NCBI GenBank assembly: GCA_041172365.1
Contig: JBEDKD010000294.1
Coordinates: 1-9,884 of the forward strand
DNA length: 9,884 nt
Source: JBEDKD01 sp041172365
GTDB lineage: Bacteria > Cyanobacteriota > Cyanobacteriia > Cyanobacteriales > Microcoleaceae
Direction of reading: 5' to 3'
The position numbers and the translations under genes were made by a program. The notes under the pieces are model-generated. The model ran no database searches and was not told the DNA's origin. It worked only from the letters and a program-made list of their open reading frames with translations. Of this stretch, positions 1-6,335 are shown piece after piece (position 1 is the first letter of the stretch; each line of letters starts with the position of its first letter).

Positions 1-152
1 CCCACAGACAACTGATAAAAACCCACCCCCTTCCCGATATTAATTATTAATGGAATTTAACGGTTATTCGGGGATGGTTTTTCGCGGTTATCGGTTGGGT
101 AGGGCGGGTTTATTAAGGTTATCCGTGGGTGACAAAAATCATCGGCGAACCT
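1..152. repeat. MITE-like interspersed repeat, copy A
   Basis: This stretch matches 1191-1343 in direct orientation; by eye about 20 of ~152 positions differ, with one 1-bp indel. The core at 38-67 (gatattaattattaatgg and onward) is identical in both copies. The ends are imperfect inverted repeats: cccacagacaactgataaaa at the left reappears, reverse complemented and diverged, around 103-129. This is a short non-coding palindromic element. The window may cut its left edge. Its right edge overlaps the last codons of the antitoxin gene at 139-152. Confidence 0.8.
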
Positions 153-474
153 GTGCTTTTTGGATGACTTCTATAAACTCAGGATTCAAACTTAAACTGA
201 TGGTTCCCGATTCAGTTTCTTCTAGGGAAACTGATAAGGTTTTTTTCATTATTACCCGCAAAACTTGATTAACTAATTCGGAAGTCTTAAACACTTCAGC
301 TACATCGGGATCGAGGGTAATACTAATCGGACTTTCTGCTAATCCTGTATTAATATGATTTTGGGCAAATTTCCGATAATTATCTAGGGATTCATTCAGA
401 TTAGCAATACTCTGCCATTCCTGGTTTTCTACACTATCTAACAAGGTTTTTTCTTCAGGTTCTAAAGAAGTCAT
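139..474 (-). CDS. BrnA/CopG-like antitoxin of a BrnT-type TA pair
   Basis: This 111-residue protein is encoded 3 nt downstream of the toxin-like gene; toxin-then-antitoxin is the usual order for brnT-brnA modules. Residues 1-40 (EPEEKTLLDSVENQEW, then a helix with Y33 and A37) resemble the acidic leader of antitoxins that accompany BrnT-like toxins in cyanobacteria. Residues 50-80 (ISITLDPDVAEVFKTSE then LVNQVLRVIM) look like a ribbon-helix-helix or CopG-type DNA-binding unit, which would bind the operator and neutralise the toxin. The ATG at 474 has a strong Shine-Dalgarno AGGAG at spacing 8, embedded in the toxin's last codons, so the two genes are translationally linked. The tail at residues 92-108 partly repeats residues 50-66. 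The final QVRR and stop lie inside repeat copy A, so the native C-terminus may have been replaced. The family call is by recognition, not by search. Confidence 0.7.
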   Translation of the reverse strand: MTSLEPEEKTLLDSVENQEWQSIANLNESLDNYRKFAQNHINTGLAESPISITLDPDVAEVFKTSELVNQVLRVIMKKTLSVSLEETESGTISLSLNPEFIEVIQKAQVRR

Positions 475-477
475 GTT

Positions 478-750
478 TTATACTCCTAAATATTTTTTGG
501 TCATTTTGCGACTGGGAATAATGGTTTTGAGAAAAATCTCGGTATCATTCTCGACAAACGGGACTAGATAGACATACTCCTTCATTTTTATGATAAAAAT
601 CTTTTGGTTAGGATATTTTTGTTGATTGTGATGTTGGATTACATCTAATAAATCTCCCTGACTGATGGCTTGGATCGCGTCACCAAAACAGATTCCTCTT
701 TCGGCTAAAAGCTGGTTATTTTTGTCGTCATTCCAAAGAAATATTTTCAT
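478..750 (-). CDS. BrnT-like toxin (RelE-fold ribonuclease family)
   Basis: This 90-residue protein has the BrnT pattern. It opens with a beta strand and tryptophan, then WNDDKNNQLLAERGICF (residues 6-22), matching the family's W-[DN]-x2-K-x3-L-x3-[HR]-G-[IV]-x-F signature. Strands follow at residues 50-56 and 59-65, then a basic C-terminal segment IIPSRKMTKKYL (77-88), equivalent to the family's conserved Arg/Lys end. BrnT toxins are ribosome-independent ribonucleases that stop translation; that activity is known for the family and inferred here. It is first in the operon with the antitoxin. The ATG at 750 has no recognisable Shine-Dalgarno (CTGTTAGTTT precedes it), unlike both the antitoxin and the leader ORF. 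Toxin translation may therefore be weak or depend on the leader. Length is normal and no frameshift is seen. Confidence 0.75.
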   Translation of the reverse strand: MKIFLWNDDKNNQLLAERGICFGDAIQAISQGDLLDVIQHHNQQKYPNQKIFIIKMKEYVYLVPFVENDTEIFLKTIIPSRKMTKKYLGV

Positions 751-774
751 AAACTAACAGCCAGATACGCGGGT

Positions 775-822
775 TTAATAATTAACAATGAGCTTCCCAA
801 AGTTATATTTAATAAATTTCAT
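775..822 (-). CDS. possible 15-codon leader ORF upstream of the toxin
   Basis: The minus strand reads MKFIKYNFGKLIVNY then TAA. It has a textbook Shine-Dalgarno (AGGAG at 829-833) six bases before its ATG, and lies about 40 nt after the predicted transcription start. It ends 24 nt before the toxin ATG and is in the toxin's reading frame, separated from it by two in-frame stops (TAA, TAG). It could be a regulatory leader peptide, or a relic of a second toxin start (MKFIKYN resembles MKIFLWN). Coding status is inferred only from signal placement. Confidence 0.35.
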   Translation of the reverse strand: MKFIKYNFGKLIVNY

Positions 823-869
823 AATAGTCTCCTAATAAAAGATATACTTTGATCGCGACTCTCCCATAC

Positions 870-898
870 ATAATAATCTCTTTTTACTGATCTGTCAA
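870..898 (-). promoter_or_regulatory. sigma70-type promoter of the TA operon
   Basis: The minus strand carries a perfect -35 TTGACA (893-898), a 17-bp spacer and -10 TATTAT (870-875). This is the most consensus-like promoter in the window. The predicted start is near 863, giving a leader of about 113 nt to the toxin ATG that includes the 15-codon ORF. Confidence 0.75.
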
Positions 899-902
899 TC
901 CC

Positions 903-926
903 ACATTTTACCATTGATGTAGGGGC
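903..926. repeat. 24-bp dispersed repeat, copy 1
   Basis: The 24 bases beginning acattttaccattgatg are identical at 7386-7409. In both places they run into a gtaggggc motif, a frequent edge of the repeat family seen across this window. Confidence 0.7.
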
Positions 927-1014
927 GCGATCGTGCATATAAAAAACTTTTGCTTCTTCATGGTTTACCTCAGAATAAAATGGCTAATTCAGTTCGCGAT
1001 CGCGCTCGGACCAA

Positions 1015-1079
1015 AGAAACCGGGTTTTTTACCGCATCTGCGGGTGACAACGAAGTATTGTCGTAAAAACCCGGTTTCT
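1015..1079. repeat. inverted repeat built on the agaaaccgggttt motif
   Basis: The left arm agaaaccgggttttta (1015-1030) pairs with the right arm taaaaacccggtttct (1064-1079), about 16 bp with one slightly unequal T/A run. The loop is 33 nt. The half-motif recurs as direct copies at 7566-7578 and 7618-7633. No gene is attached to it, so it reads as a dispersed palindromic repeat rather than a terminator. Confidence 0.7.
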
Positions 1080-1190
1080 GAACCCCCATCCGTCAGTCCA
1101 AAGAAAAAATGACACGATCGCGCTTGGCTCAAGTCAGCTTTAAGGCGCGATCGTGCAGATATTTAATACCCACAGACAAATTATGTAAAC

Positions 1191-1343
1191 CCCACAGAAA
1201 AATGATAAAAACCCGCCCCCATCAAGATATTAATTATTAATGGAATTTAACGGTTATTTGGGGATGGTTTTTCCGGGTTATTGGTTGGGTGGGGGCGGGT
1301 TTATCAAGATTATCTATGGGAGACAAAATCGATCGGTGAACCC
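1191..1343. repeat. MITE-like interspersed repeat, copy B
   Basis: This is the second direct copy of the element at 1-152. It starts cccacagaaaaatgataaaa, shares the identical core (gatattaattattaatgg and onward) and ends at gatcggtgaacc. Its arms (cccacag...cccgccccc and ggggcgggt...ctatggg) are imperfect inverted repeats. Together with copy A it brackets the TA operon. Confidence 0.8.
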
Positions 1344-1388
1344 GCCCCTACCAATTTGATCCAATAATTGATCGTAAAAATAGGAAAC

Positions 1389-1429
1389 GTGATCGCTCTT
1401 TTTTGAAAGGGAATGAAAAGAGCGATCAC
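1389..1429 (-). terminator. intrinsic terminator of the alpha/beta hydrolase gene
   Basis: A perfect 14-bp stem (gtgatcgctctttt at 1389-1402, aaaagagcgatcac at 1416-1429) with a 13-nt loop lies 47 nt beyond the hydrolase stop codon. On the minus strand it is followed by GTTTCCTATTTTTA, a modest U-rich tract. Position and stem strength support termination of the five-gene minus-strand run. Confidence 0.65.
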
Positions 1430-1476
1430 AGTTTATTTTACCACGAATCTATATGGCAATTAAGTCAAAAACATCT

Positions 1477-3351
1477 TTATTTCAGTGGCCAGGCGTAACA
1501 ATCCCAATAATCCAGCCCCCCTGGTTGATGTTTAACTGTGACTGGAGGACTATAAGCTGATAGATTCACACCAGATACGGCAGCACTAAAAACATTTTCA
1601 TGTTCTTTACATCCGCCATTATAAATACTTCCTACGGTAAAGCTAATAGTTCCACCACACGCTGATTCTGCTGGGATTGGTTTTTCAACAAATGGCAATG
1701 CTAGCGACGGTCCCCCAAGTGTAACACTTGTAGCTCTACAAGCTGGATCTACAAATTTTACTTCTACGGTAGTTTTTTCATTTACCTCTATAACATTTGG
1801 CCCACTAATAGTAACTGTTATTGAGGGCTTTTGTGCAGTTTGTTGCGGTTGGGGAGTTTGTTCTACCTGCGGTGAACATTCCTTCTTTTTTTCGTACTCA
1901 CCACCATCGTACTCTGTGAGCATTTTCAATTTATTCTTGGCTTTATTATAGGATTCTGTAAGTTGGTTTTTGTATCGAGGCTCTGGCCGCTTCCCATCTG
2001 TCCTCATGGCATCAAAGCTTGGAATAGTAACGGCTCCCATTGTGGGATCGCCGATATAGTTTTCTATCAAATGGGCATCAAGCATTAAGACAAAATTTGC
2101 TTCCTTAAGCAAATCTGATTGACTCAAACTTGAAGATTTTAATAAGGGGTTATTATCGATATCATTGAGAGCTGAAAGATTTGCATTTCCGGGAACATTT
2201 ACTTTTTTGGCAAGTGCCAAAAAACCCCCTGTGAATCCGAGAGCTATTTGTTGGCTGATCGATTCACCAATACCTAGTTTCTCTTGTGAAAAACTATCTT
2301 TCCGAGCTTCAATACTGTTAACCCACTTCATCGTAATAAGAGGAAAGTCATCTGGTCTTAGTAAATAATCAAAGGCTTTCACTTTAGCTCTAATACTTTC
2401 ATAACTTGTGAACGAAGCAATTGATAAAATTGAAGTCCTTGATTTAACCTCATCTGGCAATGCCAAAGCAATATCTTCAACGAAGAAATTGCCTTGTGAA
2501 TGACCAATAAGCAGATATTTGGGCTTGAGTACATGGCAATCACAATCAGCATTTTTTCGGAAATCATCGTGCAATTTTTCTATGTTTTTGATTTTTTGTT
2601 GGACTTGAAATACTAATGTATTACCATCACCAGTGTTGGCATTAAAAGTGTCCGACCTAGACGTGGATGACTGTATAGCAGACTCTAAGAAGTCCCCAGC
2701 GGGAATACCTTCTATACGAACTCTTCCGACACGATTGTAAGCATCAAAACTTAAAGAAACTTTTTCTCCAAGTGCGTCTTTCAAAAGCTTGTTGATAATT
2801 ACCTTGTCTTGGTCATAAACATTTCGTGGTGTATTCACTCCATTAACATATACTGCATATATCGGTGGCTTTTGGTTTTTATCACAGTTAAACTTCGTGC
2901 CTATATCATCGGCAGCATTTTCAGCCGCTGAGTCAATTCTTCGATCAGGCAATGAAGGCGGAGGTGGACCTCCACCGGGCGGAGGTGGAGGGGGGCTCCC
3001 TCCCGAATCCAACTCAGGACGCACCGGCTGATTCGGTCCCGGATCTTGCGGATACGGTGGCACTTGTGGATTATTCCCAGGGGGTGTACTCGGCTTATCA
3101 TCATCAAATTCACCCGATCGCTGTCCTAACCAATCCCCAATATTCTTTTCCAAGGCAGGCGGAGTCGCTGCCACTACCCGATCAGATGACTGAGCTAAAT
3201 TAGCCGTGCAAGCAGCCCAATTAAAACTAAAAACCGTACAAAGAACAGTCGATAAAGCCCGATTGACAAAGGTACCAGGAGCCAACAAAGCACCCATTAA
3301 AACAGCAACAAAACTAACAATCCCCAGAGCAACAAAACGCATCCGACGCAT
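1477..3351 (-). CDS. secreted or membrane-anchored alpha/beta hydrolase (lipase/esterase-like) with proline-rich linker
   Basis: The 624-residue protein has a basic start and hydrophobic segment (residues 5-25), a second hydrophobic stretch with two cysteines (30-48), then a low-complexity Pro/Gly linker (88-135, with runs of six and four prolines). The catalytic-like domain spans about 160-440: YAVYVNGVN (165-173) is a plausible first strand and oxyanion loop, and LIGHSQG (281-287) is the nucleophile elbow GxSxG with Ser285. LDAHLIENYI (424-433) gives the likely catalytic His427. The acid residue is not certain. Residues 509-607 look like a beta-sandwich (ITVTISGPNVIEVNEKTTVE and onward) with four cysteines (C538, C565, C581 and a later C617), possibly Ig-like. 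The ATG at 3351 has GAGG at spacing 6; Met4 lacks this. It follows the protease gene by 137 bp and may share its transcript. The substrate is unknown; lipase, esterase or thioesterase are all possible. Confidence 0.75.
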   Translation of the reverse strand: MRRMRFVALGIVSFVAVLMGALLAPGTFVNRALSTVLCTVFSFNWAACTANLAQSSDRVVAATPPALEKNIGDWLGQRSGEFDDDKPSTPPGNNPQVPPYPQDPGPNQPVRPELDSGGSPPPPPPGGGPPPPSLPDRRIDSAAENAADDIGTKFNCDKNQKPPIYAVYVNGVNTPRNVYDQDKVIINKLLKDALGEKVSLSFDAYNRVGRVRIEGIPAGDFLESAIQSSTSRSDTFNANTGDGNTLVFQVQQKIKNIEKLHDDFRKNADCDCHVLKPKYLLIGHSQGNFFVEDIALALPDEVKSRTSILSIASFTSYESIRAKVKAFDYLLRPDDFPLITMKWVNSIEARKDSFSQEKLGIGESISQQIALGFTGGFLALAKKVNVPGNANLSALNDIDNNPLLKSSSLSQSDLLKEANFVLMLDAHLIENYIGDPTMGAVTIPSFDAMRTDGKRPEPRYKNQLTESYNKAKNKLKMLTEYDGGEYEKKKECSPQVEQTPQPQQTAQKPSITVTISGPNVIEVNEKTTVEVKFVDPACRATSVTLGGPSLALPFVEKPIPAESACGGTISFTVGSIYNGGCKEHENVFSAAVSGVNLSAYSPPVTVKHQPGGLDYWDCYAWPLK

Positions 3352-3402
3352 AAATTACCTCAACTGAATCCTTAACAAAAAATCGCCATTCTTATTAATC
3401 TT

Positions 3403-3464
3403 GTAGGGGCGGGTTCACTAACATATTTGCCACCCACCGACAAATTAAATAAACCCGCCCCTAC
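3403..3464. repeat. 13-bp inverted repeat between protease and hydrolase genes
   Basis: The arms gtaggggcgggtt (3403-3415) and aacccgcccctac (3452-3464) are perfect complements around a 36-nt loop. The loop contains ccacccaccgacaaattaaa, a variant of the cccacagacaa motif at 1, 1171, 1191 and 7432. It belongs to the same dispersed family. No U-tract follows on either strand, so it would not be a classical terminator, although it could fold in a protease-hydrolase transcript. Confidence 0.7.
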
Positions 3465-3488
3465 CCGATCAAAGCTCGCGCTCATACC

Positions 3489-4406
3489 CTAAAAAGGCAA
3501 AATCCTCCGAATAGTATCCCGAAGAATATCTTTTAATAACTCATTGCCAAAATTGGAAAACCAATCTTGTGATTTTTGGGGATCAACCTTCTCCACCTCA
3601 ACATTAGCAGGCGGTTTATCATCAATTTTCAGCGCCGATTTATCCATTCCTACCTGTGACATCTGGCTCACAAAAGTATTAATCGGAATGGCTAAATTAA
3701 AACCAGTTTTAACCTCAGCTTGACCTTTCTCAGATTGACCGTCAGATTGACCTTTTTCCACAACAATACTGCCCTTAGCTTCCCCGTGTCCGTGAATCCC
3801 TATCACTCGACCACTAACATCAAATACAGGACCACCACTCATCCCCTTATCTGTTACAGCATCATAACGCAGGGTATAACCTTCAGAATCACTGAGGCCT
3901 TCAGTCGTAATGATGCCGCTAGTAAACGAGTATCTTCTCTCATTTACACCCACAGAAGCAACGGGATATCCCGAAATATAAACCCCCGAACCAATCGTTG
4001 CTTCATTAGAATTGGTTAAAGGCGCGACAGCATATTCTTCATCCGTTTCAAAAGTAACGATCGCTAAATCAGTACCAGTCTTTTCCTTGCGAAAACTCTT
4101 AACAGATGTGACCTTATGTTCTTTTTTCTTGGAAGTCTTAATGCTATAGTCCGTATTAGGATTTTCCACCACATGACTAGCTGTTAAAACCGTGTAAGTC
4201 TTGCCATTTTTGGAAATAATCACACCCGAACCGCCCAAATTAGGGGCTACTATATTGTTAATCTGTACAGTAGTAGGTACAGCTATTTGTGCGACTTCTC
4301 TCGCAGTTTTTGCCATTGCTGGCTGGCTGATCACAATTGTTGCTACCGCCGCCGTTCCTGCTAGAATGCCCGGAAGATAGTTAGAGCGATAAAAACCTAA
4401 ATTCAT
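3489..4406 (-). CDS. secreted trypsin-like serine protease (S1/Trypsin_2 type)
   Basis: The 305-residue protein has a signal peptide with a hydrophobic core at residues 11-29 and a likely cut after AMA (30-32). The chymotrypsin-fold triad is complete: His78 in TASHVV, Asp113 in GTDLAIV and Ser190 in GMSGGPV. SGVIISKNGKTYTVLT (60-75) leads to the His, and SGYPVASVG (145-153) is typical of the S1 domain found in cyanobacterial secreted peptidases. There is no PDZ domain, so it is not a full HtrA/Deg protease. After the protease domain come a charged Lys/Glu/Gln stretch (217-232) and an amphipathic C-terminal tail (281-305) that may contact a membrane or partner. The ATG at 4406 has GGAG at spacing 6. 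It is similar in fold and motifs to the protease at 4820-5593 and looks like a tandem paralogue. It is likely periplasmic; the substrate is unknown. Confidence 0.9.
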   Translation of the reverse strand: MNLGFYRSNYLPGILAGTAAVATIVISQPAMAKTAREVAQIAVPTTVQINNIVAPNLGGSGVIISKNGKTYTVLTASHVVENPNTDYSIKTSKKKEHKVTSVKSFRKEKTGTDLAIVTFETDEEYAVAPLTNSNEATIGSGVYISGYPVASVGVNERRYSFTSGIITTEGLSDSEGYTLRYDAVTDKGMSGGPVFDVSGRVIGIHGHGEAKGSIVVEKGQSDGQSEKGQAEVKTGFNLAIPINTFVSQMSQVGMDKSALKIDDKPPANVEVEKVDPQKSQDWFSNFGNELLKDILRDTIRRILPF

Positions 4407-4433
4407 AACAAACTCCGTTGATTTGATTGTGTG

Positions 4434-4462
4434 AAATTAAATTGCAAAAATGCCTCGGACAA
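4434..4462 (-). promoter_or_regulatory. possible promoter of the 3489-4406 protease gene
   Basis: On the minus strand, TTGTCC (4457-4462), a 17-bp spacer and TAATTT (4434-4439) lie 28 bp above the ATG. Each hexamer is only a partial match. The protease is separated from its upstream neighbour by a MITE and hairpins, which makes a private promoter reasonable. Confidence 0.35.
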
Positions 4463-4516
4463 CTTCTCATCTATTTCCCGCTTTTGTCGGGGCAATCCCC
4501 CTGAGAGTTGGGGGCG

Positions 4517-4812
4517 GGCACGGGGGCATTGGTGTCAACTTAACGTCAAACCCTGAGTCTGTCAGGGGTTAAAACCCCTGCCTAAAAGCTAAAGTCCTCT
4601 AAAGAGGACTAAATAGATATCTTGCGAAATTCATTCAAACCCTGATTCATAGTAAACGGTATTATAAGCGTTTCAGCTTATTTCGCAAGAAGTCTAATAT
4701 TTAACAATTTTTTTCTTAGTCCTCTTCAGAGGACTTTAGCTATTAGACAGGGACTTAAGTCCCTGGCGGGCGGGCTGCTTTCGGCTTAAGTTGACACCAA
4801 TGGCACGGGGGC
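4517..4812. mobile_element. 274-bp MITE with 16-bp TIRs and 11-bp target-site duplication
   Basis: The element spans 4528-4801. It opens with attggtgtcaacttaa (4528-4543) and closes with the exact reverse complement ttaagttgacaccaat (4786-4801). It is flanked by the identical 11-mers ggcacgggggc at 4517-4527 and 4802-4812, a target-site duplication. Inside are mirrored hairpins: CAGGGGTTAAAACCCCTG (4563-4580) against CAGGGACTTAAGTCCCTG (4748-4765), and a 25-bp inverted pair at 4587-4611 and 4717-4741 with one mismatch (core agtcctctaaagaggact). It has no ORF of note, so it depends on a transposase elsewhere. The 10-13 bp duplication typical of IS4-group elements would fit, but the family is inferred. 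It split a GC hairpin (ggggcgg at 4511-4517, ccgcccc at 4814-4820) at the 3' end of the upstream protease gene. Confidence 0.85.
4614..4696. repeat. inner inverted-repeat core of the MITE, possibly a nested element
   Basis: The sequences tagatatcttgcgaaat (4614-4630) and atttcgcaagaagtcta (4680-4696) are complementary at 15 of 17 positions and enclose 49 bp of unique sequence. The arrangement looks like a second, smaller TIR pair nested in the 274-bp element. It could also simply be the central stem of one large fold-back structure. Confidence 0.55.
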
Positions 4813-4819
4813 ACCGCCC

Positions 4820-5593
4820 CTACAAAAAATGCAAATAGGTACTAATAGGGATTCCCCAACTAGAATTAATCATCTGTTGTAATAAAACCCCCGATGGTTC
4901 GGTTCCATCTTCAAACCCATAAACCCCAAAGTCAGGATCGCGGTTTTTTACCCGCCCATTAACTCCGATTAATTGTCCTTGCTGATTCAAAATCGGCCCC
5001 CCACTCATTCCCACTTCAATATCATTGGTATAACCTAAACGATATCCTTGGGGTAAAGGTTTAGGCGGTAATACAGAAACTACTCCTTGGGTTAAGCGAA
5101 ACACTTGTAAACCTTGGTCAAAAGTTGTAGTTAACTCTTGTTTTTGGCCTTGTTTTTGATACATGGGAAACCCCGCGGCAAAAACTGTTTCACCTACGGC
5201 GATCGCGTCTCTTTTGATAGTCACAACTTGATAAGAGGTATCACTCTCAAAACTCGCGATCGCCAAATCATTATTGCCTAATTGTTTCACCCCTGATAAG
5301 CGATATTTTTGACCATCAGGGGCAATAATCTTCTGAGGTTGAACCGCGACAACGTGCCAATTAGTTAAGATTGTATAAGTCCGCCCTTCTTGCTTAATAA
5401 TCACACCCGAACCTGAAGCATTAGGTGTGAAAATGCGTACCGTTGTTAACCGGGCTAATTGGGCAACAGGGAGATTTTGCCGTTGTGTTAGGCTATAATT
5501 CTCTTTAGGTAATTCAGCCAAAACGAGATAACTCTCTGATGTAAACATCAGAGAAATTATCCCTACCCCAATAATCACTAAGCGCTTGGGCAT
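4820..5593 (-). CDS. secreted trypsin-like serine protease, partner of the COP23 gene
   Basis: This 257-residue protein has a signal peptide or anchor (K3-R4, hydrophobic 5-26). Its chymotrypsin-fold domain has a complete triad: His80 in TNWHVV, Asp109 in NNDLAIASF and Ser197 in VGMSGGPI. SGSGVIIKQEGRTYTILT (60-77) parallels the same segment in the 305-residue protease at 3489-4406. AAGFP (139-143) corresponds to that protein's SGYP. No PDZ domain follows. The gene starts 6 nt after the COP23 stop codon; its GGAG lies inside the last COP23 codons at spacing 12, longer than usual, so translational coupling is likely. The pair is almost certainly one operon. Its stop codon lies at the edge of a GC hairpin broken by the MITE. 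It probably acts in the periplasm; COP23 could be its substrate, chaperone or cofactor, which is inference. Confidence 0.88.
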   Translation of the reverse strand: MPKRLVIIGVGIISLMFTSESYLVLAELPKENYSLTQRQNLPVAQLARLTTVRIFTPNASGSGVIIKQEGRTYTILTNWHVVAVQPQKIIAPDGQKYRLSGVKQLGNNDLAIASFESDTSYQVVTIKRDAIAVGETVFAAGFPMYQKQGQKQELTTTFDQGLQVFRLTQGVVSVLPPKPLPQGYRLGYTNDIEVGMSGGPILNQQGQLIGVNGRVKNRDPDFGVYGFEDGTEPSGVLLQQMINSSWGIPISTYLHFL

Positions 5594-5599
5594 TTTTTG

Positions 5600-6223
5600 T
5601 TAAAGCTCCCGTGAACCACCATTAGAAGCTGGCGGTTGGGGTACTGCTTGGGGAGTCTTAATCGGTGCTACATTTCTTGTCGGAGTGTCAGAATCATATT
5701 CTATCCGTCCACTCACATCAATGTAAGGCATGGAATCGTTTTCAGAGAGAGAAGGAACACCCGCTTGGCCTTCTCGCCAAGCCAAAAGTTTATTTAAAGT
5801 TGCTACTGCATCCTGACCAGGTTTAAGGGTATAGATTAAATTTTCGCAGCGACCATTTACCTGACTCGCCGTGCAAATGACTTGCTCGTTGTTCATCTTC
5901 CCCACAGTGATGTACTTGAGTTGCTTATTTTTACGGTAAGTTTCTAAACGCGCACTGACTTCTTGGCAACGTCTTAATGGATCGTAGTCAGGAAAAGCAT
6001 TTGATTCCCATTTGATCCAAGGTTCACGCCCCCCATTAGAGTTTTGATACATCGTTGTTGGAACACCTGTCGAGGTATCACAGTAAAAACCCTTTTGGCC
6101 AGATGCTTGTTGGCTGTAACTGGGCTTCGCGCTCAGAGCTAGGCTGCCGATCGCGATCGCGCCTGCCAAAACCATCAATGATTGTCCTTTGATCGTGGAA
6201 GTCGCTTTGAATGTTGAAAACAT
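5600..6223 (-). CDS. COP23-domain secreted protein
   Basis: The 207-residue protein has a signal peptide (basic start, hydrophobic 14-31, likely cut near SYS at 36-38). The mature part shows the COP23 pattern: GFYCDTSTGVPTTMY (45-59), IKWES (70-74), RRCQEVSARLETY (84-96), LKYITVGKMNNEQVICTA (102-119), CENLIYTLKPG (126-136) and L(N)KLL (143-147). Cys48, Cys86, Cys117 and Cys126 are positioned for two disulfides, consistent with export. COP23 was described as a circadian oscillating protein of a unicellular cyanobacterium; its biochemical role is not established. A Pro-rich tail (181-198) follows an acidic segment. AGGAGG at spacing 5 marks the ATG at 6223, the strongest ribosome-binding site in this cluster. 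It leads the operon with the trypsin-like gene 6 nt downstream. Clock control cannot be judged from sequence. Confidence 0.85.
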   Translation of the reverse strand: MFSTFKATSTIKGQSLMVLAGAIAIGSLALSAKPSYSQQASGQKGFYCDTSTGVPTTMYQNSNGGREPWIKWESNAFPDYDPLRRCQEVSARLETYRKNKQLKYITVGKMNNEQVICTASQVNGRCENLIYTLKPGQDAVATLNKLLAWREGQAGVPSLSENDSMPYIDVSGRIEYDSDTPTRNVAPIKTPQAVPQPPASNGGSREL

Positions 6224-6300
6224 ATCTTCCTCCTATGTTATTTGCCTTGTGGTTTAGCAAAATGTTGCTTACGAAGGATATTAGACATCTCCCATAAGGT

Positions 6301-6321
6301 AAAAAGCCGGCTAATGCCGAC
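6301..6321 (-). terminator. short GC hairpin with T5 upstream of COP23
   Basis: The minus strand reads GTCGGC ATTA GCCGGC TTTTT: a six-pair stem with one G-U, a tetraloop, then five U. It lies 78 nt before the COP23 ATG. It may be a second terminator in tandem with the one at 6336-6397, or an attenuator if the operon is read from further upstream. Confidence 0.4.
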
Positions 6322-6335
6322 CCCACATTGTTGCC

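Larger units (their letters stand above)
899..1476. other. gene-free repeat field between the TA operon and the hydrolase gene
   Basis: No credible coding region is seen in 578 bp. It holds a dispersed 24-mer (903-926), HIP1 (996-1003), an inverted repeat (1015-1079), a dispersed tttaatacccacagacaa motif (1162-1179, again at 7425-7442), MITE-like copy B (1191-1343) and a terminator hairpin (1389-1429). Confidence 0.7.

Noticed and set aside
50..268. 72-codon plus-strand ORF
   Set aside because: It runs through the MITE-like repeat and antisense to the antitoxin, with no ribosome-binding site or recognisable protein pattern.
1..1343. Classical composite transposon
   Set aside because: Neither flanking repeat encodes a transposase, and no target-site duplication around the whole unit is visible because the left edge is at the window boundary.
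2952..3203. 83-codon plus-strand ORF antisense to the hydrolase linker
   Set aside because: It is a shadow of the Pro/Gly-rich linker, whose GC-rich codons leave an open antisense frame.
3489..5593. Link to cytoplasmic trypsin-containing conflict or anti-phage systems
   Set aside because: Both proteases have export signals and no effector-associated, NTPase or sensor domains are adjacent, so a cytoplasmic defence role is not supported.
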